64,000 bases of DNA from Fodinibacter sp963747405 (GCA_963747405.1 CAVVFG010000025.1:62001-126000), one strand, 5' to 3'. Shown: positions 43,616-54,540, counted from the stretch's first letter. The notes: generated by a model from the sequence alone, not told the origin. Translations and numbers: made by a program.

Positions 43616-43737
43616 CTCGACAGCCTCCCATGCGGCCCCGAGAGGTGGGAGATCCGCAATCAGTCGGGCGAGCCCCGGGGAGAAGACCGCAAGAAGTGGG
43701 GGCTGCCCCGGTGAGGATCCGCAAGAAGTGGGGGCTG
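43594..43737. repeat. Word repeat CCGCAAGAAGT: two direct, two inverted or partial copies
   Basis: CCGCAAGAAGTGGGGGCTG occurs exactly at 43687-43705 and 43719-43737. Its first eleven bases recur inverted at 43596-43606, within the first codons of the molybdopterin gene. TTGCGGATCTGCCACCTC (43601-43618) pairs with 43642-43659 over 18 bases with one mismatch, making a hairpin that covers the GTG start. The region lies between two minus-strand genes. Confidence 0.85.
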
Positions 43738-43778
43738 ACGAGGCCGGGATGCCGCGAGAGCTGCGGAGACCGACCGGG

Positions 43779-44576
43779 TCAACGGCGACGGGGCTCGAAC
43801 ACCGGCGCGAGCCGGGCCATCGCCGCCTCCCGGGCGATGGTCGTGTTGCGGGTGGCCAGCAGCCGGGCCTGCTCGAGCCGCTCACGCGCGAAGGTGCGCC
43901 GGTCGCCCGACGCCCAGGTACGGCCGAAGAGCCGCTTGGTGGCCGCCACGGCGTCGGGCGAGCGCTGCGCCACCTGCTCGAGGAACCGGGTCGCGGCGAC
44001 GAAGGGCTCGTCGTGCACCTCGCTGGCCAGCCCGAGCTCGACCGCCCGCACGCCGCTGACCACCTCACCGGTCATCGTCAGGCGCTTGGCGACGTCCATC
44101 CGCACCTGCTGTGACAGCGCCTGCACGCCGCTCATGTCGGGCACCAGCCCCCACTTGGCCTCCATGACCGACCACTGCGCGTCGGCGGTGGTCATCCGCA
44201 GGTCGGCAGCCAGTGCGATCTGCAGCCCGCCGCCGTAGCAGTGCCCCTGCACCGCCGCCACGACCGGCACGGGCACCCGCCGCCAGGCCCAGCAGGCCTC
44301 CTGGAACAGGTTGGTGCCGCGCCAGGGCACCGGCACGAAGGAGCGCGCCACCCTCGGCGGGTCCTTGAGCACCGTGGCGAAGTCGAGCCCGGCGCAGAAG
44401 GAGTCACCCTCGCCGCCGAGCACCACCCCGCGCAGGGTGCGGTCGCGGGACAGCTCCCGGGCCGTGGTCACGAGCGCCTCGAGCGTGTCGAGGGTCAGCG
44501 CGTTGAGCTTGTCTGGGCGGTTGAGCCGGACCTGGGCGACGCCGCCCTCGACCCGGCACGTCACGGTGCTCGGCAT
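43779..44576 (-). CDS. Enoyl-CoA hydratase/isomerase (crotonase family)
   Basis: The 265-residue protein has the oxyanion-hole segments DSFCAGLDFATVLKD and AAVQGHCYGGGLQIALAADLR, and KWGLVPDMSGVQAL where hydratases carry the second catalytic acid. Asp replaces the usual Glu there, so isomerase or another crotonase reaction is possible. It stands between the molybdopterin and MFS genes, all on the minus strand. Confidence 0.85.
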   Translation of the reverse strand: MPSTVTCRVEGGVAQVRLNRPDKLNALTLDTLEALVTTARELSRDRTLRGVVLGGEGDSFCAGLDFATVLKDPPRVARSFVPVPWRGTNLFQEACWAWRRVPVPVVAAVQGHCYGGGLQIALAADLRMTTADAQWSVMEAKWGLVPDMSGVQALSQQVRMDVAKRLTMTGEVVSGVRAVELGLASEVHDEPFVAATRFLEQVAQRSPDAVAATKRLFGRTWASGDRRTFARERLEQARLLATRNTTIAREAAMARLAPVFEPRRR

Positions 44577-44613
44577 GCGGTCAGACTACGGATGCCGGGC
44601 GCCCGCCCGGCAG

Positions 44614-45948
44614 TCAGGTAAGCCTGGCGACGACGCCGGCATCGGGTGCGACGCCGGCATCGGGTGCGACGTCGGCACCGGGCGAGACGTCGGCACCGGG
44701 CGAGACGTCGGCGCCGGGCGAGACGTCGACCGGGCCGGCCGGACGCAGCGTCGCCCGCTCCGGGTGGGCACGGCGGTGCACCAGCACCGAGATGGCCAGG
44801 ATGCCCAGGCCCAGGACGGCGAGCCCGGCCCCCACCCACGACGGTGCCGTGTACCCCCATCCGGCAGCGATGACCACGCCGCCCAGCCAGGCGCCGAGCG
44901 CGTTCGCGAGGTTGAGGGCCGCGTGGTTGCTCGCCGCGGCGAGGGTCTGCGCGGTGCCGGCCACCTGCATCAGCCGCAGCTGGAGGTTGATGACCAGCAC
45001 CGAGGCGAGCACCGAGACCAGGGCCAGCACGACCAGGGCGGCGACGGCGTAGGGCGCGGCGAGGGCGAACAGCGCGAGCGCGATGCCGAGGCCGGCCATG
45101 CCGATGACGACCGAGCGGATGACCGACCAGTCACCCATCCGCCCGGCGACGAGGTTGCCGACGAAGCCGGACACGCCGAAGACCAGCAGGAAGATCGGCA
45201 CGGCGGAGGCCGGCAGCCCGGTCACCTCGGTGACGGTGGGGGCGATGTAGGAGTACATGGCGAACATCCCGCCGAAACCCACGGCGCCCACCCCGAGGGT
45301 CAGCCAGACCTGCAGGCTGGTCAGGGCGCTCAGCTCGTTGCGCACCGTCTTGGTGCGGTCGCGCGGCAGGTGCGGCACGGCGTACCCGAGCAGCGCGACG
45401 GTCGCGACGCCGATCACGGCCACGAGCCAGTACGCCGCGCGCCAGCCGAGGGTCTGGCCGAGCCAGGTGGCGCCGGGCACGCCGAGCACGTTGGCGATGG
45501 GGATGCCGAGCATCACCTTCCCGACGGCCCGGCCGGCCTGCCCGCGTACCACGAGGTCGACGGCCACCAGCGCGGCGACGCCGAAGAAGGCCCCGTGCGG
45601 CAGGCCGGAGAGGAAGCGCGAGGCGACCAGCAGGCCGTAGGTGGGCGCGACCGCGCTGAGGGCGTTGCCGGCCGTGAACGCGACCATCAGCCCGACGAGC
45701 AGCGCCTTGCGCGGCCAGGTGGCGGCGAGCACCGCGAGCAGCGGCGCACCGATGACGACCCCCGCGGCGTAGGCCGAGATGGTGTGCCCGGCGCTGGGGA
45801 TGTCGACGCCGACCCCGGCCGCGATGTCGGGCAGCAGGCCCATCGTCACGAACTCGGTAGTGCCGATGGCGACGCCGCCCAGGATCAGGGCGAGCGTCGC
45901 GAGGGTGGCGTGACGGGGTCGGGGCACTCGTCGTGCAGCGCCCACCAC
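44614..45948 (-). CDS. MFS exporter (DHA1/AraJ type) with tandem-repeat tail
   Basis: The protein of about 444 residues begins ATLALILGGVAIGTTEFVTMGLLPDIAAG, the signature of sugar/arabinose efflux DHA1 members. Twelve helices can be counted. The last 35 residues are five hexapeptides such as SPGADV and APDAGV, encoded by an 18-base tandem repeat. The start is uncertain: GTG 45948, 45945 and 45927 are all in frame before the first helix. The substrate is unknown. Confidence 0.8.
   Translation of the reverse strand: MVGAARRVPRPRHATLATLALILGGVAIGTTEFVTMGLLPDIAAGVGVDIPSAGHTISAYAAGVVIGAPLLAVLAATWPRKALLVGLMVAFTAGNALSAVAPTYGLLVASRFLSGLPHGAFFGVAALVAVDLVVRGQAGRAVGKVMLGIPIANVLGVPGATWLGQTLGWRAAYWLVAVIGVATVALLGYAVPHLPRDRTKTVRNELSALTSLQVWLTLGVGAVGFGGMFAMYSYIAPTVTEVTGLPASAVPIFLLVFGVSGFVGNLVAGRMGDWSVIRSVVIGMAGLGIALALFALAAPYAVAALVVLALVSVLASVLVINLQLRLMQVAGTAQTLAAASNHAALNLANALGAWLGGVVIAAGWGYTAPSWVGAGLAVLGLGILAISVLVHRRAHPERATLRPAGPVDVSPGADVSPGADVSPGADVAPDAGVAPDAGVVARLT
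44632..44721. repeat. Five 18-base tandem repeats at the MFS 3' end
   Basis: Units GACGCCGGCATCGGGTGC (twice) and GACGTCGGCACCGGGCGA (three, one with one change) run head to tail, reading the plus strand. Each adds six residues to the cytoplasmic tail of the MFS protein. Copy number is likely to vary between strains. Confidence 0.9.
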
Positions 45949-46020
45949 CCGCCGCGCATTCCCGGCGACGCGGTGCCCCCGTGATGTCCGCGGGTGTTCC
46001 TCCGTCCCTACGATGGCGAG

Positions 46021-46992
46021 ATGCGCGCAGCCCAGGTGACCAGACTCGACGGACCCGATGCCGTGGAGGTCGTCGACCTCCCCGAACCCGACGGCGAGGG
46101 CGTCGTCATCGAGGTCGCGGCGGCCGGGGTCTGCTTCCCCGACGTGCTGCTCACCCGCGGGGAGTACCAGGTCACCCCCGACCTGCCCTTCGTCCCGGGG
46201 TCCGAGGTGGCCGGGGCGGTGCGGTCGGCACCGGTGAGCAGCGGGTTCGCCGCAGGCGACCGGGTGGCCGCCTTCCCGTTCCTCGGTGGCTTCGCCGAGG
46301 TGGTCCAGGCCGATGCCGCGATGGTCTTCCCGCTGCCCGAGGCCACCACGTTCGAGCAGGGCGCGGCGCTGCCGATGAACTACCTCACCTGCCACTTCGC
46401 CCTGCGCGAGCGCGGTCGGTTGCGTGAGGGCGAGACGGTGCTGGTGCACGGTGCGGCCGGCGGCATCGGCACGGCGGCGGTTCAGCTGGCCGCCGCCTGG
46501 GGCGCCCGGGTCATCGCCGTCGTCTCCTCCCCCGACAAGGGCGAGGTCGCGCGCGCCGCGGGGGCGCACGAGGTCGTGCTCGCCGACGGTTTCCGGGATG
46601 CCGTCGCCGACCTCACCAGCCGGCGCGGCGTCGACGTCGTGGTCGACCCGGTGGGCGGCGACCGCTTCACCGACTCGCTGCGCTCGCTCGCGCCCGGTGG
46701 CCGCCTGCTCGTCATCGGGTTCACGGCCGGCGCCATCCCGCAGGTCAAGGTCAACCGGCTGCTGCTCGGCAACCTCTCGGTCGTCGGGGTCGGGTGGGGT
46801 GCCTGGTGGACCGGCCGCGGCGGCCCGGGCGCCGGCTTCCTGCGCCGCCAGTGGGACGACCTGGTGCCCCTGCTCGAGTCCGGCGCCGTCGACCCCGTCA
46901 TCGGGGAGGTGCGCGACCTCGACGACGTGGTGGCCGCCCTCACGGCCATCGACGAGCGCCGGGCCACCGGCAAGATCGTGCTGGCGCCGTGA
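46021..46992 (+). CDS. NADPH:quinone oxidoreductase (zinc-free MDR family)
   Basis: The 323-residue protein starts MRAAQVTRLDGPDAVEVVDL and has the cofactor motif VHGAAGGIGTAAVQLAAAWGA. GVCFPDVLLTRGEYQ replaces the zinc-binding residues of alcohol dehydrogenases, marking the quinone reductase/NDMA-independent branch. It reduces quinones or enones with NADPH. ATG 46021 is at the conserved start. Confidence 0.88.
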   Translation: MRAAQVTRLDGPDAVEVVDLPEPDGEGVVIEVAAAGVCFPDVLLTRGEYQVTPDLPFVPGSEVAGAVRSAPVSSGFAAGDRVAAFPFLGGFAEVVQADAAMVFPLPEATTFEQGAALPMNYLTCHFALRERGRLREGETVLVHGAAGGIGTAAVQLAAAWGARVIAVVSSPDKGEVARAAGAHEVVLADGFRDAVADLTSRRGVDVVVDPVGGDRFTDSLRSLAPGGRLLVIGFTAGAIPQVKVNRLLLGNLSVVGVGWGAWWTGRGGPGAGFLRRQWDDLVPLLESGAVDPVIGEVRDLDDVVAALTAIDERRATGKIVLAP

Positions 46993-47048
46993 GACATCCC
47001 TCAGGGGTCGCAGCGAAGACACAGGGAGGCTTAACGCTCCCTTAGGGA

Positions 47049-47071
47049 GATCGCCGAGGAACGCGGCGATC
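47049..47071. terminator. Hairpin downstream of the quinone reductase
   Basis: GATCGCCG (47049-47056) and CGGCGATC (47064-47071) form a perfect eight-pair stem with a seven-base loop in the 156-base gap before the DUF2231 gene. It may be a weak terminator. Confidence 0.45.
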
Positions 47072-47148
47072 CTTGAGGCACCGGCCACGGGCTTCCGCGG
47101 CCATGCCACCCGCGCCATCTCGCGGCGACGACCTGGAGGTCACATCCC

Positions 47149-47682
47149 GTGCTCGACACCATCGGCGGCATCCCCCTGCACCCGCTCATCGTCCACGCGG
47201 TCGTCGTGCTCGTGCCGCTCTCCTCGCTGCTGCTCCTGCTGGCCGCGGTGTCGCCGCGGGTCCGCCACTGGGCCGGGCTCCTCACGCCTGTCCTGGCCAC
47301 CCTCACGCTGGCCACCGTGCCGCTGGCCAGCCAGAGCGGCGAGGCCCTGCAGCGGCGGGTCGGCGAGAGCCCGGCGCTCGAGGATCACACCGAGCTCGGC
47401 GACAGCCTCGTCTACTTCATGGTCGTGGTCACCGTGCTCGCGTGGGCTCTGTGGTTCCTCGACCGGCGCGCCCGGGCGGCCGTCGCCACGACCTCGTCGG
47501 CCGACGGCACCCCGGCAACCGCACCCCGCTCGGCCCTGCTCACCGCCGTCATCGTCCTGTCGGTGCTGTCCGTGGTGGCCACCACCGTTCAGGTGGTGCG
47601 CATCGGCCACAGCGGGGCGCAGGCCTCCTGGAGCACGGTGGGCGCGACGACGCCCACCGGCGGCGGCGGCGACGACGACTGA
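47149..47682 (+). CDS. DUF2231 membrane protein
   Basis: The 177-residue protein begins LDTIGGIPLHPLIVHAVVVLVPLSSLLLL, the signature of DUF2231, and has four membrane helices. GLPLHP-type sequences with conserved His in the first helix suggest haem or metal binding, but the function is not established. GTG 47149 follows GGAGG at nine bases. It ends in a Gly/Asp-rich tail. Confidence 0.88.
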   Translation: MLDTIGGIPLHPLIVHAVVVLVPLSSLLLLLAAVSPRVRHWAGLLTPVLATLTLATVPLASQSGEALQRRVGESPALEDHTELGDSLVYFMVVVTVLAWALWFLDRRARAAVATTSSADGTPATAPRSALLTAVIVLSVLSVVATTVQVVRIGHSGAQASWSTVGATTPTGGGGDDD

Positions 47683-47700
47683 GCCCGGCGCACCGAGGCT

Positions 47701-47742
47701 GACGGCCCCGGCGGGCGGTGGCGAACCGCCCACCGGGCCGTC
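47701..47742. terminator. Bidirectional terminator hairpin
   Basis: GACGGCC at 47701 pairs with GGCCGTC near 47742, extended through CGG/CCG and GGGCGGT/ACCGCCC with one bulge and one mismatch. It lies between the convergent DUF2231 and YhgE genes. Confidence 0.7.
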
Positions 47743-47746
47743 GTCG

Positions 47747-49726
47747 TCAGGCCACCAGCTCCGGCTTGACCCGGGCGGCGGTCCACGTGCCGGACCGACG
47801 GGCCGCCCAGGACGAGAAGACCAGGGCAGCGGTCGCCCAGGCGCCGATGACGGCGACGTCGACCCACAGCTGGTCGAGCGGTCCGCCGTACATCAGGCGG
47901 CGCACCCCGTCGACGGCGTACGACATCGGCAGCGCGTGGTGCAGGGGGTGCAGCGGCGTCGGCAGCGACTGCCAGGGGAAGGTGCCACCGGCGCTCACCA
48001 GCTGCAGCACCATAAGCACGAGCGCCAGGAACTGGCCCACCACCCCGAGCCGGGCCATCAGCGCGTGGATGATCGCGATGAACGCGGCGGAGACGCCCAC
48101 CATGAACAGCACCAGCAGCGCCGGGTGGGCCACGCCGATGCCGACCCCGCGCGCCACCACCGCGAAGGCCACGACGGCCTGAGCCGCGCCGAGCAGGGCG
48201 GCACCGAGCCAGCCCCCGAGGGCCACCCGCCAGCCGGGCTGGCCGGCCGCGAGCGCACGGCTGGACAGCGCCCGCATCCGGGTGAACAGCACGAACCCAC
48301 CGATCCACAGGGCCAGGCTCATGAAGAACGGTGCCAGCCCGGCGCCGTAGCTGCCGGCCCGCGCCTGCGCGTCGCGGTCGACCGCCACCGGGCTGCCGAT
48401 GGTCTGCGCCATCGCCGTGCGCTGCTCGGCGGTGGGGTCGGGGATGGCGGCGGCGCCCTCGGTGAGCCCGTCGGAGAGCCGGTTCGCACCACCGGCCAGC
48501 GTGCCGAGGCCGTCGTCGAGGTCGTGTGCGCCCGACGCCAGCCGGGTGGACCCGGCCAGGGCCGTGCGCTCACCGGCGGCGAGCTCGTCGGCACCGGTGG
48601 CGAGCTTCCGGCCGCCCGTGGCGGCATCCGCGATGCCCTGCGAGAGCTTCGGGGCGGACGCCGCGAGCTGCTCGGCGCCGTCGGCGACCTGGTCCGCGCC
48701 GGAGGCCAGGCGGTCGAGGTCCCCGGAGGTCGACTGCACCCTGGCGTTGGCGTCGTCCAGCGGTGCTGTGGCGGCGTCGACCCGGTCGAGCACCGTCGCC
48801 ACCTGCTCCTGCGTGAAGCCGGCTGTGGACAGCTCGTCGGCGAGGCGGGTCCGGGATGCCGTGAGGTCACCGACCAGGGTGTCCGCGGCATCCGCCACGC
48901 CCCGGCCCGCGGCGGCGACCTTCGCGTCGCCGTCGGAGACCTGCCGGGCGCCGTCGGCGAGCCGGGCCGTCTGGGCCGGCAGGTCAGCGGTCGCGTCCTG
49001 CAGGGTGCCGAGCCCGCCGGCCACGTCGTCGGCACCGGAGGCGAGGTCAGCGGTACCGGTGACCAGCTTCTTCTCCCCGGCGAGGAGCTGGTCGGCGCCG
49101 TCGGCCAGGTCACCGGCGCCGGTGGCCGCGCTGCCGGCACCGACGGCGAGCTGCGCAGCGCCGTGCGCGGCATCGCCCACCTGGGCGTGGATGTCGGCGA
49201 AGCCCTCGAGGAAGCGGCTCGCCGCGGTCGAGCTGACCTGCTCGGCGACCGAGGCGGTGACCTGGCTGACCAGGGTGTTGGCGATGGTGCGGGCGAGGTA
49301 GTTGTTGGCGTCGTTGGTGTGGATCTGCAGCGTCGCCCGCCGCGGGTCGTTCATGGCGCTGGAGGCGAGGTCGGTCGAGAAGCTCGCGGGCACGACGAGC
49401 ACCAGGTCGTAGTCGCCGGTCTCGAGGCCGGCATCCGCCGTGGCCCGGTCGACCCGCGACCAGTGGAAGGTGCCGGCGTCGACCAGCGTGTCGGCCACCT
49501 CGTCGCCCACCTCGAGCCGCTCACCGGTCGACAGCGTCGTGCCGGTGTCCTCCACGACGAGGGCCGCCGGCACCCGGTCCAGCCCGCCGTACGGGTCGTC
49601 GTTGGCGTAGAGGTACAGGCCGCCGTAGATCGAGGGCACGAGCACCATGGCGACCAGCGCGAGGCGGCCCACCCGGCTGGCGCCGATGCGGCGCAGCTCG
49701 GTGAGGGCGAGGCGAAGGGCGGTCAC
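47747..49726 (-). CDS. YhgE/Pip-type ABC-2 membrane protein
   Basis: The 659-residue protein has one helix near the N-terminus, ALVAMVLVPSIYGGLYLYANDD. A long extracytoplasmic region (about 50-400) follows, made of repeats such as LADGADQLLAGEKKL, predicted to form a coiled coil, and then five C-terminal helices of the ABC-2 permease type. This is the YhgE/Pip (phage infection protein) family, also seen in type VII-related EsaA. It is probably an exporter or surface receptor. The start overlaps the ABC-like gene by four bases. Confidence 0.88.
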   Translation of the reverse strand: MTALRLALTELRRIGASRVGRLALVAMVLVPSIYGGLYLYANDDPYGGLDRVPAALVVEDTGTTLSTGERLEVGDEVADTLVDAGTFHWSRVDRATADAGLETGDYDLVLVVPASFSTDLASSAMNDPRRATLQIHTNDANNYLARTIANTLVSQVTASVAEQVSSTAASRFLEGFADIHAQVGDAAHGAAQLAVGAGSAATGAGDLADGADQLLAGEKKLVTGTADLASGADDVAGGLGTLQDATADLPAQTARLADGARQVSDGDAKVAAAGRGVADAADTLVGDLTASRTRLADELSTAGFTQEQVATVLDRVDAATAPLDDANARVQSTSGDLDRLASGADQVADGAEQLAASAPKLSQGIADAATGGRKLATGADELAAGERTALAGSTRLASGAHDLDDGLGTLAGGANRLSDGLTEGAAAIPDPTAEQRTAMAQTIGSPVAVDRDAQARAGSYGAGLAPFFMSLALWIGGFVLFTRMRALSSRALAAGQPGWRVALGGWLGAALLGAAQAVVAFAVVARGVGIGVAHPALLVLFMVGVSAAFIAIIHALMARLGVVGQFLALVLMVLQLVSAGGTFPWQSLPTPLHPLHHALPMSYAVDGVRRLMYGGPLDQLWVDVAVIGAWATAALVFSSWAARRSGTWTAARVKPELVA

Positions 49727-50355
49727 GCGAACACCTCCTGGGTGCTACCGAGCTCGGCGTGGACGGACAGGTCCAGCTGGCGCATCGTGGCGTGGGTGAG
49801 CTGCACGACCACGGTGAGGCCGTCGGCGGCGAGCTCGTCGAGGACGGGCCACCAGGTGCGCGCGTCGCCGCCGCGGCGGTCGGGGTTGGTCAGCACCAGG
49901 ACGCGGGTGGCCGAGCGCTCGGCGGCCGCGTGGGCCAGCACGCGCACCCGGTCGTGGGGGGCGAGCGTCTCGAACGGCGCACTGGCGCTGGCCTGCACCC
50001 CGTGTGCGACGAGGAACGCGTCGACGGCACGGCGGCCGGACGGGCGGCCGGCGAAGGCGAGCTCCTCGGCGAGCACGTGGTGCACCGCGAGGCCGTCCTC
50101 GGGGGCGCTGACCCCCGGCACGTCGACGACGGCGACGTGCCGGCGCAGCAGGGCCCGGTCGTCGCCTCCGTCGAGCAGAACCCGGCCGCCGGCCAGCGGC
50201 ATCCGCCCGGCGAGCGCGAGGGCGAGGGCGACCTGGCCGTACCCGGGGTCACCGGCCACGGTGGTGACCCGCGCGGGCGGGGCGGTGAACGAGGTGGGCT
50301 GCACGAGGGGGCTGCGGGCGCCGGCGACAGCGACCTCGTCGACGACGAGCTGCAC
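49723..50355 (-). CDS. Degenerate ABC ATPase-like partner of YhgE
   Basis: The 210-residue protein follows the ABC ATPase outline, for example GRMPLAGGRVLLDGGDD after the first strand. The Walker A position reads AGDPGYGQVALALALAGRM, with Gln where Lys should be and no Ser/Thr. The signature is LAPHDRVRV instead of LSGGQ, and Walker B reads VLVLTNPDRRG. It therefore probably cannot hydrolyse ATP. GTG 50355 has AAGGAG six bases upstream. It is co-translated with YhgE and diverges from TetR. Confidence 0.75.
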   Translation of the reverse strand: MQLVVDEVAVAGARSPLVQPTSFTAPPARVTTVAGDPGYGQVALALALAGRMPLAGGRVLLDGGDDRALLRRHVAVVDVPGVSAPEDGLAVHHVLAEELAFAGRPSGRRAVDAFLVAHGVQASASAPFETLAPHDRVRVLAHAAAERSATRVLVLTNPDRRGGDARTWWPVLDELAADGLTVVVQLTHATMRQLDLSVHAELGSTQEVFA

Positions 50356-50398
50356 GGCCTGCTCCTTCCGGTGGGAGGTCCGGCGGGTGGCGCCGGAG

Positions 50399-50440
50399 TG
50401 GTACTGATGCGTACCAGTGCAATGGTACGGTACGGTACCA
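50399..50440. promoter_or_regulatory. Paired operators TGGTAC-N6-GTACCA
   Basis: Two perfect inverted repeats with identical arms, TGGTAC and GTACCA, and six-base centres lie at 50399-50416 and 50423-50440, 24 bases apart. They fill the gap between the divergent ABC-like/YhgE unit and the TetR gene and end two bases before the TetR ATG. They are the likely TetR binding sites. Confidence 0.8.
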
Positions 50441-50442
50441 CC

Positions 50443-51132
50443 ATGAGCAAACCGGATGCCGCCCCCACCTCGACCCAGCCGCCGGCACCGTCGACGCCGT
50501 CGACGCCCTCGCCAGGACCGGGTCGAGACCATCCGTCGAGCCCCGTCGACGAGCACACCCTCGCGGTGCGCCGGCGGCTCGAGGACGCGATGGCGGCAGC
50601 GGTGGCGCACAAGGGGCTGGCGGCCACGACCATCGCCGACGTCGCCCGACACGCCGGCACCTCCAAGCGCACCTTCTACGAGCACTACGCCGACAAGACG
50701 CAGTGCTACCTGTCGCTGTTCGCCACCCGCAGCGCGGCGATGGTCGCCCGGGTGGATGCCGCGCTGCGCCCCGGCGAGCTGCCCGCCACCGTGCAGCTCG
50801 CCGACGCCGCCCGCACCTTCCTCGACGTCGTCACCACCGACCCGGTGCTCGGGCGTGGACACCTCAGCGAGCTCGCCACCCTGGGCGAGGATGCCGCGCG
50901 GGTGCGCCGCGAGGTGGTCGACCGCAACGCCGCCTCCATCCTCGAGATGGTCGACCGGGCCCGGGCCAACGGCACCGCCGTACGCCGGATCAGCCACCTC
51001 GAGGCGGTGTGCGTGGTCGGTGGGCTCAACGAGATCGGGCTGCGGGCGCTCGACCCCGGGTCGGACATCGCCACCGACGACCTCGTCGAGACCGCCACCC
51101 GCTTCATGACGGCGGTGCTCCTGGCTGACTGA
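50443..51132 (+). CDS. TetR-family regulator of the YhgE unit
   Basis: The 229-residue protein has about 40 Pro/Ser/Thr-rich residues, then the HTH HKGLAATTIADVARHAGTSKRTFYEHYADK and a helical ligand domain. It is divergent from the ABC-like/YhgE pair and sits directly at the paired operators, so it is their probable repressor. The long polar N-terminus is unusual; a later start cannot be excluded, but no other good start lies between it and the HTH. Confidence 0.86.
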   Translation: MSKPDAAPTSTQPPAPSTPSTPSPGPGRDHPSSPVDEHTLAVRRRLEDAMAAAVAHKGLAATTIADVARHAGTSKRTFYEHYADKTQCYLSLFATRSAAMVARVDAALRPGELPATVQLADAARTFLDVVTTDPVLGRGHLSELATLGEDAARVRREVVDRNAASILEMVDRARANGTAVRRISHLEAVCVVGGLNEIGLRALDPGSDIATDDLVETATRFMTAVLLAD

Positions 51133-51249
51133 GCCCTCGTCGACCGGTCGCGACATGCGCACGGCAGGCCGCCGCCCTTGCCTCGCGGAGCAGGTGTGGC
51201 AGCAGCAGCGCCGGCCCGGCCCCGGCATCCGGAGCAATAGGCTCGGCCC

Positions 51250-53327
<2,078 letters not shown>

Positions 53328-53331
<4 letters not shown>

Positions 53332-53915
53332 GGTCTGCCTCGGCGTGCGGCGCGCCACTCCTCGGCGAGCAGCCCGTACGCGAGGCCGTCGACCCACTCC
53401 CCCGACCGGTGCAGCGCCTCCTTGACGGTGTGGCTCTCGCGGCGCATGCCGACCCGCTCCATCAGGCGCCACGACCGCTCGTTCCCCGCGTGGCAGCCGG
53501 CGGTCACCCGTCGCAGCCCCAGGGTCTCGAAGCAGACCTCGAGCAGCGCCCGCACCGCCTCGGTGGTGTAGCCGTTCCCCTGGTGCGCGGGGTCGAGCAC
53601 CCAGCCGAGCTCGGCCTGCACGCCCCGCGCCTGCTCCTTCACCTCCGCCTGCGCCTGCGCGTCCTCGACCCTGACCATCAGGTCGCCGATGACGACGTCG
53701 TCGAGCCCGGCCACCAGGCTGCGCCCCTGCGTCAGCCGCTCCACGAAGCGCTCGCGGTACTCCTCGGACGTCAAGGACCCGGCACTCAGCCAGCGGTTCA
53801 CCTCCGGCATGCGACGGTAGGCCCAGGTCGCCTCGACATCGCCCACCACGGCGGGACGCAGGGTCAGCCGGGCGGTGCGCACCGGCCAGTCGACGGCGTC
53901 CAGCGCAGGGGCCAT
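53328..53915 (-). CDS. RimJ/RimL-like GNAT acetyltransferase
   Basis: The 195-residue protein begins TARLTLRPAVVGDVEATWAYRR, typical of the RimJ/RimL subgroup. It has the acetyl-CoA loop ELGWVLDPAHQGNGYTTEAVRALL and CHAGNERSWRLMERVGMRRE. The probable substrates are protein N-termini or small amines. It is convergent with nadE. Confidence 0.88.
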
Positions 53916-53950
53916 CGCACCATCGTGGCAGCCGCCCCGGCCGGGAACGA

Positions 53951-53974
53951 GTGCGGGTGCGGGTGCGGGTGCGG
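53951..53974. repeat. GTGCGG hexamer repeated four times
   Basis: Four perfect GTGCGG units lie directly next to the stop codon of the downstream GNAT gene. It is a short microsatellite with no obvious structure. Confidence 0.85.
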
Positions 53975-54502
53975 TCAGGCGGGTTCCGCAGGCCCGGCCA
54001 GGGCCGACAGCGGCGCGCCGTCGAGGCGGAACCGGGTCCACTCGTCCTGTGCCACGGCCCCGATGGACTCGTAGAAGCCGATGCTCGGGGCGTTCCAGTC
54101 GAGCACCCACCACTCCAGGCGGGAGTAGCCGCGCTCGACGCAGGTGGCGGCGAGGGTGCGCAACAGCTCCTGACCCAGCCCCGAACCCCGCTGTGCCGGA
54201 GTCACGTACAGGTCCTCCAGCCAGATGCCGTGGGTGCCGGTCCAGGTCGAGAACGACAGGAACCAGATGGCGCACCCCACGACCTCGCCGTCGACCTCTG
54301 CGACGTGGGCGAAGGCGGCGGGCTCGCGGCCCTCGGGGAAGAGCGCCTCGCGCAGCTGCTCCGGCGTCGCCTCCACCTCGTGCAGCGCCTGCTCGTAGTC
54401 GGCGAGCTCGCGCACCAGCCGGAGGACGACGGGGACGTCGTCCGGCCGGGCCGGCCGGACGCGCGAGGTGGTCTGAGCGATGTGGGAGGAGGCGGACGGC
54501 AT
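53975..54502 (-). CDS. GNAT acetyltransferase (diamine acetyltransferase-like)
   Basis: The 175-residue protein has VRPARPDDVPVVLRLVRELADYEQ, then GCAIWFLSFSTWTGTHGIWLEDLYVTPAQRGSGLGQELL and WVLDWNAPSIGFYESIGA. These are the motifs of spermidine/spermine (diamine) acetyltransferase-like GNATs, including the FxxFSTWTG segment. A polyamine or thialysine-like substrate is likely. ATG 54502 was preferred over the upstream start at 54532. Confidence 0.86.
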   Translation of the reverse strand: MPSASSHIAQTTSRVRPARPDDVPVVLRLVRELADYEQALHEVEATPEQLREALFPEGREPAAFAHVAEVDGEVVGCAIWFLSFSTWTGTHGIWLEDLYVTPAQRGSGLGQELLRTLAATCVERGYSRLEWWVLDWNAPSIGFYESIGAVAQDEWTRFRLDGAPLSALAGPAEPA

Positions 54503-54540
54503 ACCGGGCAATGTACGCAGCGACCGCCACAATGGGGCGC

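Noticed and set aside
53951..53974. GTGCGG microsatellite as a regulatory switch
   Set aside because: It lies after a stop codon between genes, and a length change would not alter a frame or an obvious promoter.
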